DNA of 64,000 nucleotides from CAWGYT01 sp963826795 (GTDB lineage: Bacteria > Planctomycetota > Planctomycetia > Pirellulales > Pirellulaceae), in NCBI GenBank assembly GCA_963826795.1, contig CAWGYT010000017.1:1-64000 (forward strand), given 5' to 3'. Below the pieces are notes generated by a model, which ran no database searches, was not told where the DNA came from, and saw only the letters and a program-made list of their open reading frames with translations. The position numbers and the translations under genes are program-made. This document shows, piece after piece, positions 38,974 to 48,887 of the stretch. The first letter of the stretch is position 1. Every line of letters begins with the position of its first letter.

Positions 38974-40245
38974 ATGTCGCATCGATTGACACGTCGCAAG
39001 ACGCTACAGACACTGGCGGCCTTGAGCAGTCCGTTCGCATTTCCATGGATCGTCCCGGCAAGGGTCCTTGGGCGTGACGGAGCCACGCCGGCCAATGAAA
39101 CGATTCGTGTGGGCGTGATCGGCTGCGGGAATCGAGCCCGACAGTTAATGGCCCAGCTTCCGCCACCAGGTCAAATCGTGGCGATCGCGGACTGTTATCG
39201 TCAGCGAATGACGGAAGCCTTGCAGCTGTTCAAGGCGAATTGGGCAACGTATTCAGACTATCGGCAGATGTTCGACCGCGAACAATTGGATGCGGTGATT
39301 GTCGCGACGCCCGACCATGGGCGATCTTTGCCATGCATTCGCGCGTGTCAGGCCGGTTTGGACGTGTACGCTGAAAAGCCATTGACCGTGTACGTGAGCG
39401 AAGGCCGAAAGATGGTTCAGGCCGCGCGCAGGTACCAACGTGTCTTTCAAGTTGGCACGCAACAGAGAACGATGGAACTGAACCGTTTTTGCTGCGACCT
39501 GGTACAGCATGGCGGGATTGGCAAGATCGAATGGGTGCAAGCCGTCAACTACACGGGCCCAACTCGATACGATCACTTGCCCGAGGAGCCAATTCCCGAG
39601 GGAGACGATTGGGATCAGTGGTGCGGCCCCACCGAGCGGCGTCCGTTCAACTCGCAGCTCCAATTCGGCTGGATGAAATGGCGAGCCTACTCGGGTGGCG
39701 AGATGACGAACTGGGGGGCGCACGGGGTCGACCAGATTCAATCGGCCCTGGGAAAGAGTCGAACCGGGCCGCGCGAGCTGTGGCCGGTCACGCCCGGACC
39801 CAATGGGAAAGTCTCGATGCGATACGAAGACGGAACGCTCGTGCGATTCGAGCTCGACGGCGGTCCCATGGGCGGAGCTATCTTCAAGGGGACAGCGGCC
39901 AAGATGGAGATCAATCGAAATCGGTTCGCGACGAATCCCGCGGGTTTTGTCACGGATGCGCCCGATCCCGAAGTGCAACAGAAGTGGGAGGGCCCGGGTT
40001 GGACTGCCGCGCCTCATTTGGCCAACTGGCTCGACTGCATTCAGTCGCGAGCGGAACCCAATGCGGATGTCGAGATCGGACATCGGTCGATCACCGTCTG
40101 CCATTTGGTCAATCTGACCCGCGAGCTGGGTCGGAAGCTGACCTGGGACCCGGCGCGTGAGTTATTTGTCGACGACGACCAGGCAAACCAGCTGCTGGAA
40201 CGACCACGGCGGGCGGGCTTCGAGCTGCCGGCAATCGACGGTTAA
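38974..40245 (+). CDS. Gfo/Idh/MocA-family oxidoreductase with Tat-like signal
   Basis: A 423-aa protein begins MSHRLTRRKTLQTLAALSS, a twin-arginine-type signal, so it is probably exported folded with its nucleotide. The Rossmann motif is IRVGVIGCGNRARQLMAQL, followed by the signature EKPLTVYVSEGRKMVQAAR and the catalytic region GGEMTNWGAHGVDQIQSALG (His-Gly-x-Asp). The family oxidises or rearranges sugars and inositols with NAD(P); planctomycete genomes hold many such paralogues. The substrate is unknown. It stands alone, with an S46 peptidase convergent downstream. Confidence 0.88.
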   Translation: MSHRLTRRKTLQTLAALSSPFAFPWIVPARVLGRDGATPANETIRVGVIGCGNRARQLMAQLPPPGQIVAIADCYRQRMTEALQLFKANWATYSDYRQMFDREQLDAVIVATPDHGRSLPCIRACQAGLDVYAEKPLTVYVSEGRKMVQAARRYQRVFQVGTQQRTMELNRFCCDLVQHGGIGKIEWVQAVNYTGPTRYDHLPEEPIPEGDDWDQWCGPTERRPFNSQLQFGWMKWRAYSGGEMTNWGAHGVDQIQSALGKSRTGPRELWPVTPGPNGKVSMRYEDGTLVRFELDGGPMGGAIFKGTAAKMEINRNRFATNPAGFVTDAPDPEVQQKWEGPGWTAAPHLANWLDCIQSRAEPNADVEIGHRSITVCHLVNLTRELGRKLTWDPARELFVDDDQANQLLERPRRAGFELPAIDG

Positions 40246-40355
40246 CGTTTCAGGATGGACGGCTCGCGCATTGTCAAAGTCAAGAATTGGAAACGGCTCG
40301 ACAGGAGCCTCGCCCTCCAGGCATAGGTACTCCAAAACCAAGCCATGACAAAGCA

Positions 40356-42422
40356 CTAGCGGCCCAATTCATCCACCAGACGAACAGCTCCATACAGCTG
40401 CTTGAGGCACTCACGAATTCCGCTCGAGTGAACGCAGACAGCGCGGCCGATTTCATCAGAATAGAGAAAATCGGCAGTCAACGACTGAATGTTCCCATCA
40501 AAGATGACTCCAACCAGTTCGCCCTTACGATTGACGACCGGGCTGCCCGAGTTGCCTCCGATGATGTCGGCGGTGCAGACAAAATTGAGTGGCGTCTGCA
40601 GATCGAGTTGCGTTTTTTGTTGATGCCATCTCGGAGGCAGCGTCCAATCTCCTTTGGCTCCATGTGCCTGCTCATGCTGGAACGCGCCGCCAATCGTCGT
40701 CCAGGGCGCGACGGGCTTTCCATCTTCAATGTAACCCTTCACGGTTCCGAAGGCCAAACGCAACGTGAACGTCGCATCGGGGTAGGTTGAGGTGCCTTGC
40801 GCGGCGACCGTTGCTTCGGTAATCTGCGCGTAGGCTTGGCGTTCCAGTTCGTCCAGTTCATCGCCGATCTCTCGCAGGCGGCGATATTCGGGTTCCAGCA
40901 GTTTGGCCAAGTGAATCATCGGATCATCGGAAGCATCGATCGCTGCCTGACCACCGGCGGCCAACTTTCGCCGGACTTCCACGTCACCGAGCGTCGTTCG
41001 TTCGATCAGTTCCGCGGCTCGTTCGCGGGGACTCAAGCCGGCCAACGCTTCGATGACTAACGGATCGTCGCCCCCGCGTCGCTCGACCCATTCGGCCAGG
41101 CCGTCGGCGAGTTTCACGGTTTCCAGATCGTCATAGATCGGTGCCGGCGAAAACAACTGCTGCTCCAGCGACTCACGGGCCGAGTCGCGGTATTCGCGCA
41201 GCCGGTCCTCGCTGGGCTTTTGATCCTCCGTCGCCATCAGGTTCAGGGTCTCGGCCAGATCGTAATGCTGGGATTGTCGCGAGAAGCTGACGGATTGACC
41301 CAGCAGTTCGGCGCGGCGCGACTGGAGTGATTCAATCGTGGTCCAGGCTTCGACGTAACGATTCAATTCGGGTTCGCGGCGCAGCTTGTCCAGTAACTCG
41401 CTCTCTTGCCGTTGCTTGGACTCCATCAGCGCGGGAGTCTGCAGACCTTGCAGCATGCCGGTATAGGCCTTGCGGGCGTTTTGAATCCCGAACAGCTCAT
41501 CGCGGGCCCGCCGCTGTTGCTCGTCGCCCTCGTACCCATACTGCTGCAGCAAAATCTCCAATCGGCGAAGCAGATTCAACGTATAGGGCATTCGCTTGTC
41601 GCGCAGGTACTTCAGCGCGGCGACGGTGAAGATCCGCTGCGTGCGACCGGGATTCCCCGAGACAAAGACCAACTCATCGTCCCCCGCACCGCCAACCGAG
41701 TAGCTCAAGAAGTGCTTGATTTCAGCGGGCTTGTCGTCTTCGTAAACTCGAAACAGGGCGACGTCCAAGCAATATCGCGGATACTCAAAATTGTCCGCGT
41801 CGCCGCCGAAAAACGCGACGGCCGTTTCCGGGGCCCAAACGAGTCGAACGTCGGTGTACTTTTTGTAGCGGTACAAATGGTACTGGGCGCCGCCGAACAA
41901 GGTCACGACATCGCTTCGCAAACCGGTTTGGTCCAACGATTCCTTCTCGATTTGGGCCATCACCGCGCACCGCGCACGGAAAGCCTCACCGACCGAAACG
42001 TCCGAGGGAACCGCCGCGTTGACGCGCTGAGTCACATCGTCGATGGAAACGAGTTGATTCAGCTCCAGGTCCGGCGCCTTGACCTCCTGCTCGTGCGAGT
42101 CGGCGAGGAATCCGTCGCGCATGTAGTTCTGCTCGGGCGTCGACAGCTTTTGCAGCGTGTCCGACGCGACGTGGTGATTGGTCAGCACCAGCCCGTTGCT
42201 GGAAACGAACGAGGCGGAACCGCCCGAATTGAAGCGGACCGACGACAGCATGATGTGGCGTGCCCAGTCATCCGTCGGTTCGAAATCGTAGTGCGACTTC
42301 AGGTATTCGACGGGAAGATCGTTAAACAGCCACATTCCCTCATCGCCACGAGCGACGCTCGCCGCCATTCCAAGGGCCACGAGCCAACATGTCATCGAGC
42401 AATTGTGCCGCCAGAATTTCAT
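40356..42422 (-). CDS. S46-family serine dipeptidyl-peptidase (DPP7/DPP11-like)
   Basis: From the ATG at 42422 the 688-aa protein has a signal peptide (MTCWLVALGMAASVARG) and the family N-terminus DEGMWLFNDLP. The catalytic triad is visible: His in LVLTNHHVASD (residues 83-84), Asp in FFGGDADNFEYPRY (about 220) and Ser in IIGGNSGSPVVNRKGE (about 623). S46 enzymes are periplasmic exopeptidases releasing dipeptides from oligopeptides. The specificity-determining residue cannot be read without alignment. It is divergent from an OPT peptide transporter starting 111 bp away, which suggests a peptide hydrolysis and uptake pair. A start 49 codons upstream is less likely. Confidence 0.9.
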   Translation of the reverse strand: MKFWRHNCSMTCWLVALGMAASVARGDEGMWLFNDLPVEYLKSHYDFEPTDDWARHIMLSSVRFNSGGSASFVSSNGLVLTNHHVASDTLQKLSTPEQNYMRDGFLADSHEQEVKAPDLELNQLVSIDDVTQRVNAAVPSDVSVGEAFRARCAVMAQIEKESLDQTGLRSDVVTLFGGAQYHLYRYKKYTDVRLVWAPETAVAFFGGDADNFEYPRYCLDVALFRVYEDDKPAEIKHFLSYSVGGAGDDELVFVSGNPGRTQRIFTVAALKYLRDKRMPYTLNLLRRLEILLQQYGYEGDEQQRRARDELFGIQNARKAYTGMLQGLQTPALMESKQRQESELLDKLRREPELNRYVEAWTTIESLQSRRAELLGQSVSFSRQSQHYDLAETLNLMATEDQKPSEDRLREYRDSARESLEQQLFSPAPIYDDLETVKLADGLAEWVERRGGDDPLVIEALAGLSPRERAAELIERTTLGDVEVRRKLAAGGQAAIDASDDPMIHLAKLLEPEYRRLREIGDELDELERQAYAQITEATVAAQGTSTYPDATFTLRLAFGTVKGYIEDGKPVAPWTTIGGAFQHEQAHGAKGDWTLPPRWHQQKTQLDLQTPLNFVCTADIIGGNSGSPVVNRKGELVGVIFDGNIQSLTADFLYSDEIGRAVCVHSSGIRECLKQLYGAVRLVDELGR

Positions 42423-42533
42423 CGGAGTTCCGCTTTCGTGATCTTGCCCTTCGGCGGGAGTAAGTGCGACATTACACCTCGTTGGGGCCGTACCGTCCGA
42501 CCCGTCGCATCCTCTGGAGCAGGAATCCTCCCG

Positions 42534-44508
42534 ATGGCCGATCTTAGACAGAAGCCTGCCGCGGCACAATCCGACCGAGGCGCCGAACTGACGGTGCCCG
42601 CCGTTTTGCTGGGCATCGTGTTGTCCGTCGTGATGGGAGCGGCGAACGTCTACTTGGGATTACGAGCCGGCATGACCGTCTCGGCCTCGATCCCCGCGGC
42701 CGTCATTTCGCTAGGCATCCTGCGCGGGGTACTGCGCCGCAAGTCCATCCTGGAATCGAATCTCGTTCAAACCGCGGCCTCGGCCGGCGAATCGCTGGCG
42801 GCCGGCATCATCTTCACCATGCCCGCGCTGCTGCTGACGGGCGTCTGGGAACACTTTGATTTCTGGACGACCACGCTGGTGGCGCTGACCGGCGGCCTGT
42901 TGGGGATCTTGTTGATGATCCCCATGCGTCAAGTGTTCGTCGTCGACAACGAGGAACTGAAATTCCCCGAAGGCGTGGCGTGTGCCGAAGTCCTCCGAGC
43001 TGGCAGCGACGAGTCGGACGGGAAGGATTCAACGAGCCGGGGCGGTCTGGAACTGATTTCGGGCGGGATTGCCCTCGGAGCTCTCTTTAAGTTTTTCCAG
43101 TCCTTCCTGGGTCTGTTCCGATCGACCGCCGAAGGGGCAATCGTGCGGACGGGGCGCGTGCACTACCTGGGCGCGGACATTTCCCCAGCGATGTTGGCGG
43201 TCGGATATATCGTGACGTTGCCGATTGCATTCCAGATCTTCGCCGGGGGCGCACTGGGATGGCTGCTCGCGATCCCCTGGCTGGGCACGGTCGGAGTCGT
43301 CGCGACCGAACCGGTTGAGATGGCCTACGAGATCTGGAGCACGAAAGTCAGGTATCTGGGCGTCGGGGCGATGGTCGTCGGAGGCATCACCTCCATCTGG
43401 ACAGTTCGCAGCGGACTGCGCCGCCATGGGACAGTTGATCCAGCTGCTTGGCAGGCGGAATGAGCGCATCCAGGAGGACGTGACCAATCGTAACCTCAGC
43501 TCGGCGACGATCCTGGGTCTGGGAATCGCGTGCGTCGCCATGATCAGCGGCATCTACTATGAACTGCTTCACGGTGCCATTGAGTTGACGTTGCTGACCA
43601 CCGGCTTGATGCTTGTGATGTCGTTTTTCTTTGCCGCGGTGGCCAGCTACATCGTCGGGCTCGTCGGCAATTCGAACAGCCCGGTTTCGGGAATGACAAT
43701 CACGGCGCTGCTGGGAACCGGTGGCCTGATTTGGCTCTTCGGCTTCACAGGCACCTCCGGCATCGTGGCGACGTTGGGCGTCGCGGGTATCGTGTGCTGC
43801 GTGGCGTGCACCTCAGGCGACGTTTGCAATGACTTGAAAACGGGCTACCTGGTCGGCGCCTCGCCTCGCAATCAGCAGATCATGCAGATCCTGGGCGTCG
43901 TCGTGGCCGCCTTTGTGATGGCGCCCGTGATGACGGTCCTGCACGAGGGCTCTCTCAGGGAAGGAACCGGCGGCATCGGGGGTGTCGACTTGCCGGCGCC
44001 GCAGGCCGGCTTATTCGCCGCACTGGCGAAAGGCTTTTTTGCCGAAGATGGGGCCTTGCCCAAAGAAATGGTCGCCTGGGGCATCGCGATCGGTGTCGCA
44101 TTGCTGGTGCTGGATTACCTGCTGACGCTGACAAAATCTTCCGTGCGGCTCCACGTCATGCCGGTCGCGGTCGGAATCTACCTGCCGTTCGGCCTCTCGA
44201 TCCCGATCTTACTGGGGGGCATCGTCCGCCACCTGGTCGATCGTCGCGAGCGCCCGGGCAGCGAAGAACGGGCTCATCGCGGCATGCTGCTCAGCTCCGG
44301 ATTGATTGCGGGCGAATCGCTGATCGGCGTCCTGCTGGGACTGTTGGCCTATCTGGGTCTCAAGTCGAAGTCCGGCGCGGAGTGGCTGCTCTCGCGAACG
44401 GATCTTTCGGCCTCATCCCAGAACGTCGTCGCGCAGGTCATTTCCCTGCTGGCGCTGTTCGCCATCGCGGCCTGGATTCTCCGGCTCGCAAGTCGTCGAG
44501 TGCAGTAA
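42534..44508 (+). CDS. OPT-family oligopeptide transporter, one frameshift
   Basis: Begins MADLRQKPAAAQSDRGAELT (AGGA about 9 nt upstream) and runs through typical OPT membrane segments (NVYLGLRAGMTVSASIPAAV, LVQTAASAGESLAAGIIFT). Also present are QVFVVDNEELKFPEGVACAE and YLGADISPAMLAVGYIV. At about 43420 the frame breaks after TVRSGLR and resumes as AAMGQLIQLLGRRNERIQED, continuing to the stop. Removing one base gives 657 aa, normal for the family. OPT proteins import small peptides or metal chelates using the proton gradient. Divergence from the S46 peptidase supports a peptide role. The second half includes GNSNSPVSGMTI and SGDVCNDLKTGYLVGA. Confidence 0.85.
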
Positions 44509-44520
44509 GTTGGGGGAAAA

Positions 44521-44636
44521 GGGGTCAGGTCTCAAAAGCCGGAACGGCCCTTCGGGTGCTTCGCAAAAAGGGCTGTTTGAGAGCCGGACCGCCTTCTTCC
44601 GGGTGCTTCGCACTTTTGAGACCTGACCCCTTTTTT
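44521..44636. repeat. REP-like palindrome, second copy, with T-tract
   Basis: Left arm GGGGTCAGGTCTCAAAAG (44521-44538) pairs with CTTTTGAGACCTGACCCC (44613-44630), which is followed by TTTTTT. Sequence AGCCGGAACGGCCCTTCGGG between the arms is shared with the copy at 9.85 kb. Compared with that copy, one stem position is changed on both arms (C to T on the left, G to A on the right), keeping the pairing. It begins 12 bp after the OPT stop and could act as its terminator. Confidence 0.8.
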
Positions 44637-44690
44637 CTCCCAACGCACCTCAATCTTGAGCTTTGACAAAGCCCTGGGGAGCATCGGCGA

Positions 44691-46232
44691 CTAGGGATTG
44701 GTCAAGTTCGGCATCCAGAGTCCGTCGCGCAACGTTGGCGCGACGCCCGAGTCGGGAAACGTCGTTGGAATGGCTTGTCGCAACTGGTCGGAAAGCTCGC
44801 GCTGTATCGCGGCGTGTCCCGCGTCGTCGGCGAGATTCTTCAACTCCCGTGGATCGGCGTCATGGTCATACAGTTCCCTGCCCTGATCACCATTGTCCCA
44901 TTCGGTATATCGCCAGCGCTGCGTGCGCAGGCTGTACCCAAAAAACCGCTTCGTGCTTCGTGGCGCATCGTTCGCAGCGGAGGTTTGCGGCAAGCGGCCG
45001 CGTCGCGTCACTTGCGTCAGGGCCCATCCACGACCAATGGCAGTTGGATCTTTCAGCAGGGGCACCAGCGACTGCCCCTGCAGGTTGGGGGGTGGCTGCA
45101 CGTCGCAAAGTTCGGCAAGAGTGGGGAACAAATCGACCTGGCTCACCGGCGTCAACGCGTGGCCTCCGGGCGCGGCGACGTGAGGAGCCACGATCAGCAA
45201 CGGCACTCGTGCACTCTCCTCAAACAGGCTCATCTTCTGCCACAATCCATGTTCCCCCATGTGGTAGCCATGGTCACTGGTGAAAACGATGATGGTATTT
45301 TCCGCGAGGCCCAAACGGTCGAGTTCATCGATTACCCGCCCGACCTGGGCGTCCATGAAGCTAATGCTGGCATAGTAGGCCTGGACGCATTCGCGTCGTA
45401 ACTCATCGGTCAGCTTGTCCTGCTCCTTCTTGTAACTGCCCAGGGCCGGCGCCGGCAAATCGGCCTGATCCTCGAGGACTCCCGTCACGAGCGGCATTTG
45501 ATCGCGCGGATAGAGTTCGAAGTAGGACTCGGGCGAGACATAGGGCGTATGCGGACGATAGAAACCAACCGCCAAGAAGAACGGACGATTCGGTCGTTGG
45601 GCGCAGCGCTGGAGCACCCACAGGGCATCTTCGGCGAGCAGCCCGTCCGTGTGGTATTCGTCGCTCTTGGGTGACGCGTACCAGCTGAGTGTCCCGCCGA
45701 ACTGGCCGGGCGTCAACGTGAAGATGTGGGGTTCTTCTTCCAGGCGATCGACGCCGGCCGGGTTGAGTTCCAGTTCCCAGGACCCTGGATCATCATGGCC
45801 GTTGGTCCCGATCGAGCGGGGCACGCCGTAATGGTAGAGCTTGCCAAGTCGCGCCGCGAAATAGCCCTCCAATCGGAACGCCTGCGGCAAGCTCAATTGC
45901 GACGGAATGGTTTGCCGAAAGATCTGGGCGTTCGCGTAGATCCCCGTGCTGTTCGGATACAAGCCGGTCAACATCGAGTTCCGACTTGGACCGCACAGTG
46001 GGAACGAACAGTAAGCGCGGTCGAAACGAACACCGCGCGCGGCCAAGCGATCGAGATTGGGCGTCTTGGCCCGCGGGTCCTGGTAGCAGCCCAGGAAATT
46101 GTTCAAGTCATCCGAAATGATGAACAACACATTCGGGCGTGGCGATTGATCGAATTCGGCGGCACTTAACAGGCCCGCGATACTCCCCAAAGCGACCCAT
46201 GCCGCGAGACAACGACGCACTGAACTTCCCAT
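44691..46232 (-). CDS. Sulfatase, iduronate-2-sulfatase-like
   Basis: From the ATG at 46232 (GGGAGG about 9 nt upstream) the 513-aa protein has a signal peptide and then PNVLFIISDDLNNFLGC with the calcium-binding Asp pair. The formylglycine site is CGPSRNSMLTG with Cys80, the Cys-type sulfatase signature. The second metal and active-site block is FTSDHGYHMGEHGLWQKMSL. It hydrolyses sulfate esters, probably of algal or animal polysaccharides outside the cytoplasm, and needs a formylglycine-generating enzyme, not in this window. The C-terminal ELYDHDADPRELKNLADD is typical. The overall pattern resembles iduronate-2-sulfatase; the substrate is unknown. Confidence 0.9.
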   Translation of the reverse strand: MGSSVRRCLAAWVALGSIAGLLSAAEFDQSPRPNVLFIISDDLNNFLGCYQDPRAKTPNLDRLAARGVRFDRAYCSFPLCGPSRNSMLTGLYPNSTGIYANAQIFRQTIPSQLSLPQAFRLEGYFAARLGKLYHYGVPRSIGTNGHDDPGSWELELNPAGVDRLEEEPHIFTLTPGQFGGTLSWYASPKSDEYHTDGLLAEDALWVLQRCAQRPNRPFFLAVGFYRPHTPYVSPESYFELYPRDQMPLVTGVLEDQADLPAPALGSYKKEQDKLTDELRRECVQAYYASISFMDAQVGRVIDELDRLGLAENTIIVFTSDHGYHMGEHGLWQKMSLFEESARVPLLIVAPHVAAPGGHALTPVSQVDLFPTLAELCDVQPPPNLQGQSLVPLLKDPTAIGRGWALTQVTRRGRLPQTSAANDAPRSTKRFFGYSLRTQRWRYTEWDNGDQGRELYDHDADPRELKNLADDAGHAAIQRELSDQLRQAIPTTFPDSGVAPTLRDGLWMPNLTNP

Positions 46233-46362
46233 CGAACGCACCTCCCACGAACTTGACCACGAACCGCGTGCTTCGGCGATTTCCGTTGGCTCAATCCTAA
46301 ACCATCCATCAGCGCGATGCGACACGGGCCGAAATCGGTTGGGAAACGAGCACTTGATTTCG

Positions 46363-47068
46363 CTACGAAGTGCGCAGTTTTTGCCGGATATAATCGCTCG
46401 TTAAATGCTTCAGGACATCCAATGGCTCGCAACGGTTGTCGTCACCATAGTCAATCTCGACGGGCCCAATCGCCTTGACGGCCTGAATGGCAGCCTTGTT
46501 CAGCGTCGGGTTCCGCTTGCCGACGCCCATTACGCGCGGCGAGCATCGCTTCGCGGACCCACACTTGCTCGCCGTGGATTGTGGTTCGGATGCGATCGAT
46601 ACGTTCAAGAAGAAAGTCGTCATCCATGTGCCGTACATTCTTTTTCGACAGCTCGTACAGCAGTGCGTAACCACAGCGGCGGCGCATGTCGTCTTTGTGG
46701 TCCATCCACTCGCGTGCAAGTTCGAAGGCGAAGGGCGTCTTTGCCAGCGTCGCGTCGCAGGAAGCGAACACGTGCGAAAGCATGCCCGCGTTCAGCTCCT
46801 CCACTTGCTGCTCGGCCTGTTCGCGAGAAATCTGTTTGGGATCGTCAATCAACAGACCGATAATCTTTGCATCATAGTAGTCGCTTTTCCACAGCTGTTG
46901 TGCGAGCTGATGATCGCGTCCAATCTGCTTCGCCAACTTGCGGAGCTGGGTCAGCCCGATGCCGTAGCTCTTGAGGCCTCCCGTTTTGGCGGCGAGCTTC
47001 TTCCAATGAGCGATGCCGCGTTCGTTGGCATGCTGTTTGAGCAGTGAGAGCACTTGAGCTTTGGTCAT
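46363..47068 (-). CDS. DNA alkylation repair protein (AlkD-like HEAT-repeat), one frameshift
   Basis: Begins MTKAQVLSLLKQHANERGI and carries the alpha-helical repeat pattern of the DNA alkylation repair family: GIGLTQLRKLAKQIGRDHQL, LWKSDYYDAKIIGLLIDDPK, SHVFASCDATLAKTPFAFEL and WMDHKDDMRRRCGYALL. The frame breaks at about 46528 after EQVWVREAMLAA and resumes as VMGVGKRNPTLNKAAIQAVK, ending in SDYIRQKLRTS. Removing one base yields 234 aa, normal for the family. Such proteins remove or bind alkylated bases; some members are only DNA-binding. The start at 47068 fits the family; no strong ribosome site is seen. Confidence 0.8.
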
Positions 47069-47423
47069 TTGCTGTGCCGTTCTTTTGCTTCGCGATTTGT
47101 GCCTTTGAGGCGTGAGCCGTGAATCCACACGTCGAATCCACACGTCGCGCGGAAGCGCACACCACTCTCGTCCTGCCACGCAGGGATCGCGAGATGCGTA
47201 CTCGCGGCACGCGTCTGTCAAACCGAACCAGAAAGGGCCGTGGGCTGGCTTCCCCGCGACCGCACTGCCCGATATTCTAACTCGCACAGCGATCGCTGTG
47301 TTGACGGTTTCTTCCCATGTTGGCGATCAGACTGCGACCCGACTCCGCTCACCCTGGCGTGTCCCGGCCCGGCCTACTTGACGTGCCCCCACCGTGTACC
47401 GGCCGTTGCAGAGGAATCTGGAA
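47069..47423. other. Intergenic region, 355 bp between divergent genes
   Basis: Lies between the AlkD-like start (minus) and the permease start (plus). No credible gene, repeat or RNA is seen; both promoters should be here. Confidence 0.35.
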
Positions 47424-48752
47424 ATGAAGCCCACCGCAGCGCTTCGACGAGACATCGGTGTCTTTGGCGCGATGATGCTGGGGATGGGGTCGATCGTGGG
47501 CACGGGCGTCTTTGTCAGCATCGGGATCGCCGCCGAAGCGGCGGGACCCGGGGTCATTTTGGCGACTGGCTTGGCGTCACTTGTGGCGATCTGTAACGGA
47601 CTGAGCAGCGCCCAGTTGGCCGCCAATCATCCGGTCAGCGGCGGCACTTACGAATACGGATACCGATGGCTATCGCCGCAACTGGGATTCGCGGCCGGCT
47701 GGCTGTTCCTGTGTGCCAAGTCGGCATCGGCCGCGACGGCCGCCCTGGGGTTCGCGGGCTATTTCCTACACACCACGGGCCACGGCCACTCGGGCAGTTT
47801 GCTGACGGTGGCTTTACTGGCCGTCGGCGGCTTGACGATCGTCACTTTGACTGGCATTCGACGTAGTAGCGCTGTAAATACCGTCATTGTGTTGGTCACG
47901 CTCGCCTCGCTGACATTCTTTGTCGTCGCCGGATTTCCGCTGGCCGTCTCCCACGCGGCCCAGAATCTGGCACCCGCGTCCGGTGATTCTTACGCTTCGA
48001 TTTACGGCCTGATGCATGCCACCGCGCTGATGTTTGTCGCCTACACCGGGTACGGACGAATTGCGACCCTGGGCGAGGAGGTGAAGGATCCGCGTCGGAC
48101 CATTCCTCAGTCGATTATCGCAACTCTGGTCGCCTCGATGGTCTTGTATGTGAGCGTTGCGTTGGTGGGACTGGCCTCGGTGGGGGCGGAAGCGTTTGGA
48201 GCAGCCACGCGGCAAGAGGTGGCTCCGCTGGAAATCATCGCCGACCGATTCGGAGTTCCGGGCGGTCCCACGATTTTGGCGGTCGGCGCCATGACGGCCA
48301 TGCTGGGCGTCTTATTAAATCTGCTGCTGGGCCTCTCGCGCGTCCTGCTGGCGATGGGCCGTCGCGGGGATCTGCCGCGGCGGCTGGCGGTGGTCAACGA
48401 CGCGACAGGCGTTCCCTGGGCTGCCACCCTTTGCGTGGCGACTCTGATCGGCGGCCTGGTGTTGCTGGGTGACGTTCGGCTGACCTGGTCGTTCAGCGCG
48501 TTGACCGTCTTGATCTATTACGCCCTGACGAATCTCTGTGCCTTGCAGCTGCGGCCGGAGGAGCGTCTGTTTCCAATTTGGCTCGCCTATGGCGGGTTGG
48601 CCGCCTGCGTCTTCCTCGCATTTTGGATCGATGGGCGGACCTGGTTGATTGGAATTGCGTCGGTCCTAATCGGTTGTCTCCTGCAATTTGCCACACATCG
48701 AATGGCGCGGCACGGGAGAGGTGATGGGCACACTCAGGACGCTTCAACCTGA
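47424..48752 (+). CDS. APC-superfamily amino acid permease
   Basis: The ATG at 47424 follows GAGGAA and gives MKPTAALRRDIGVFGAMMLG. The 442-aa protein has about twelve hydrophobic segments and the APC substrate motif GMGSIVGTGVFVSIG in TM1. TM6 has LMHATALMFVAYTGYGRIAT, and ATLGEEVKDPRRTIPQSII is the conserved cytoplasmic loop. It imports amino acids or polyamines by proton symport; the substrate is not evident. It is convergent with actF, 135 bp apart, with no clear terminator hairpin between them. Confidence 0.87.
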   Translation: MKPTAALRRDIGVFGAMMLGMGSIVGTGVFVSIGIAAEAAGPGVILATGLASLVAICNGLSSAQLAANHPVSGGTYEYGYRWLSPQLGFAAGWLFLCAKSASAATAALGFAGYFLHTTGHGHSGSLLTVALLAVGGLTIVTLTGIRRSSAVNTVIVLVTLASLTFFVVAGFPLAVSHAAQNLAPASGDSYASIYGLMHATALMFVAYTGYGRIATLGEEVKDPRRTIPQSIIATLVASMVLYVSVALVGLASVGAEAFGAATRQEVAPLEIIADRFGVPGGPTILAVGAMTAMLGVLLNLLLGLSRVLLAMGRRGDLPRRLAVVNDATGVPWAATLCVATLIGGLVLLGDVRLTWSFSALTVLIYYALTNLCALQLRPEERLFPIWLAYGGLAACVFLAFWIDGRTWLIGIASVLIGCLLQFATHRMARHGRGDGHTQDAST

Positions 48753-48887
48753 TTGATGGCGTCCAGTGCTGCGTCTGATTGACGTGGTCCGACGCTGGAT
48801 CTGGGCGCGGGACACCAGCGACGGCTGGCCCTTCCCGAGTCGACACGGAGGCATGGATCGCTGGTCGACGTGCCGTCGGCCCTCGCT

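Noticed and set aside
41406..42533. Long upstream extension of the OPT frame on the plus strand
   Set aside because: It is antisense to the S46 peptidase, which has all catalytic motifs. The OPT family start is MADLRQ at 42534.
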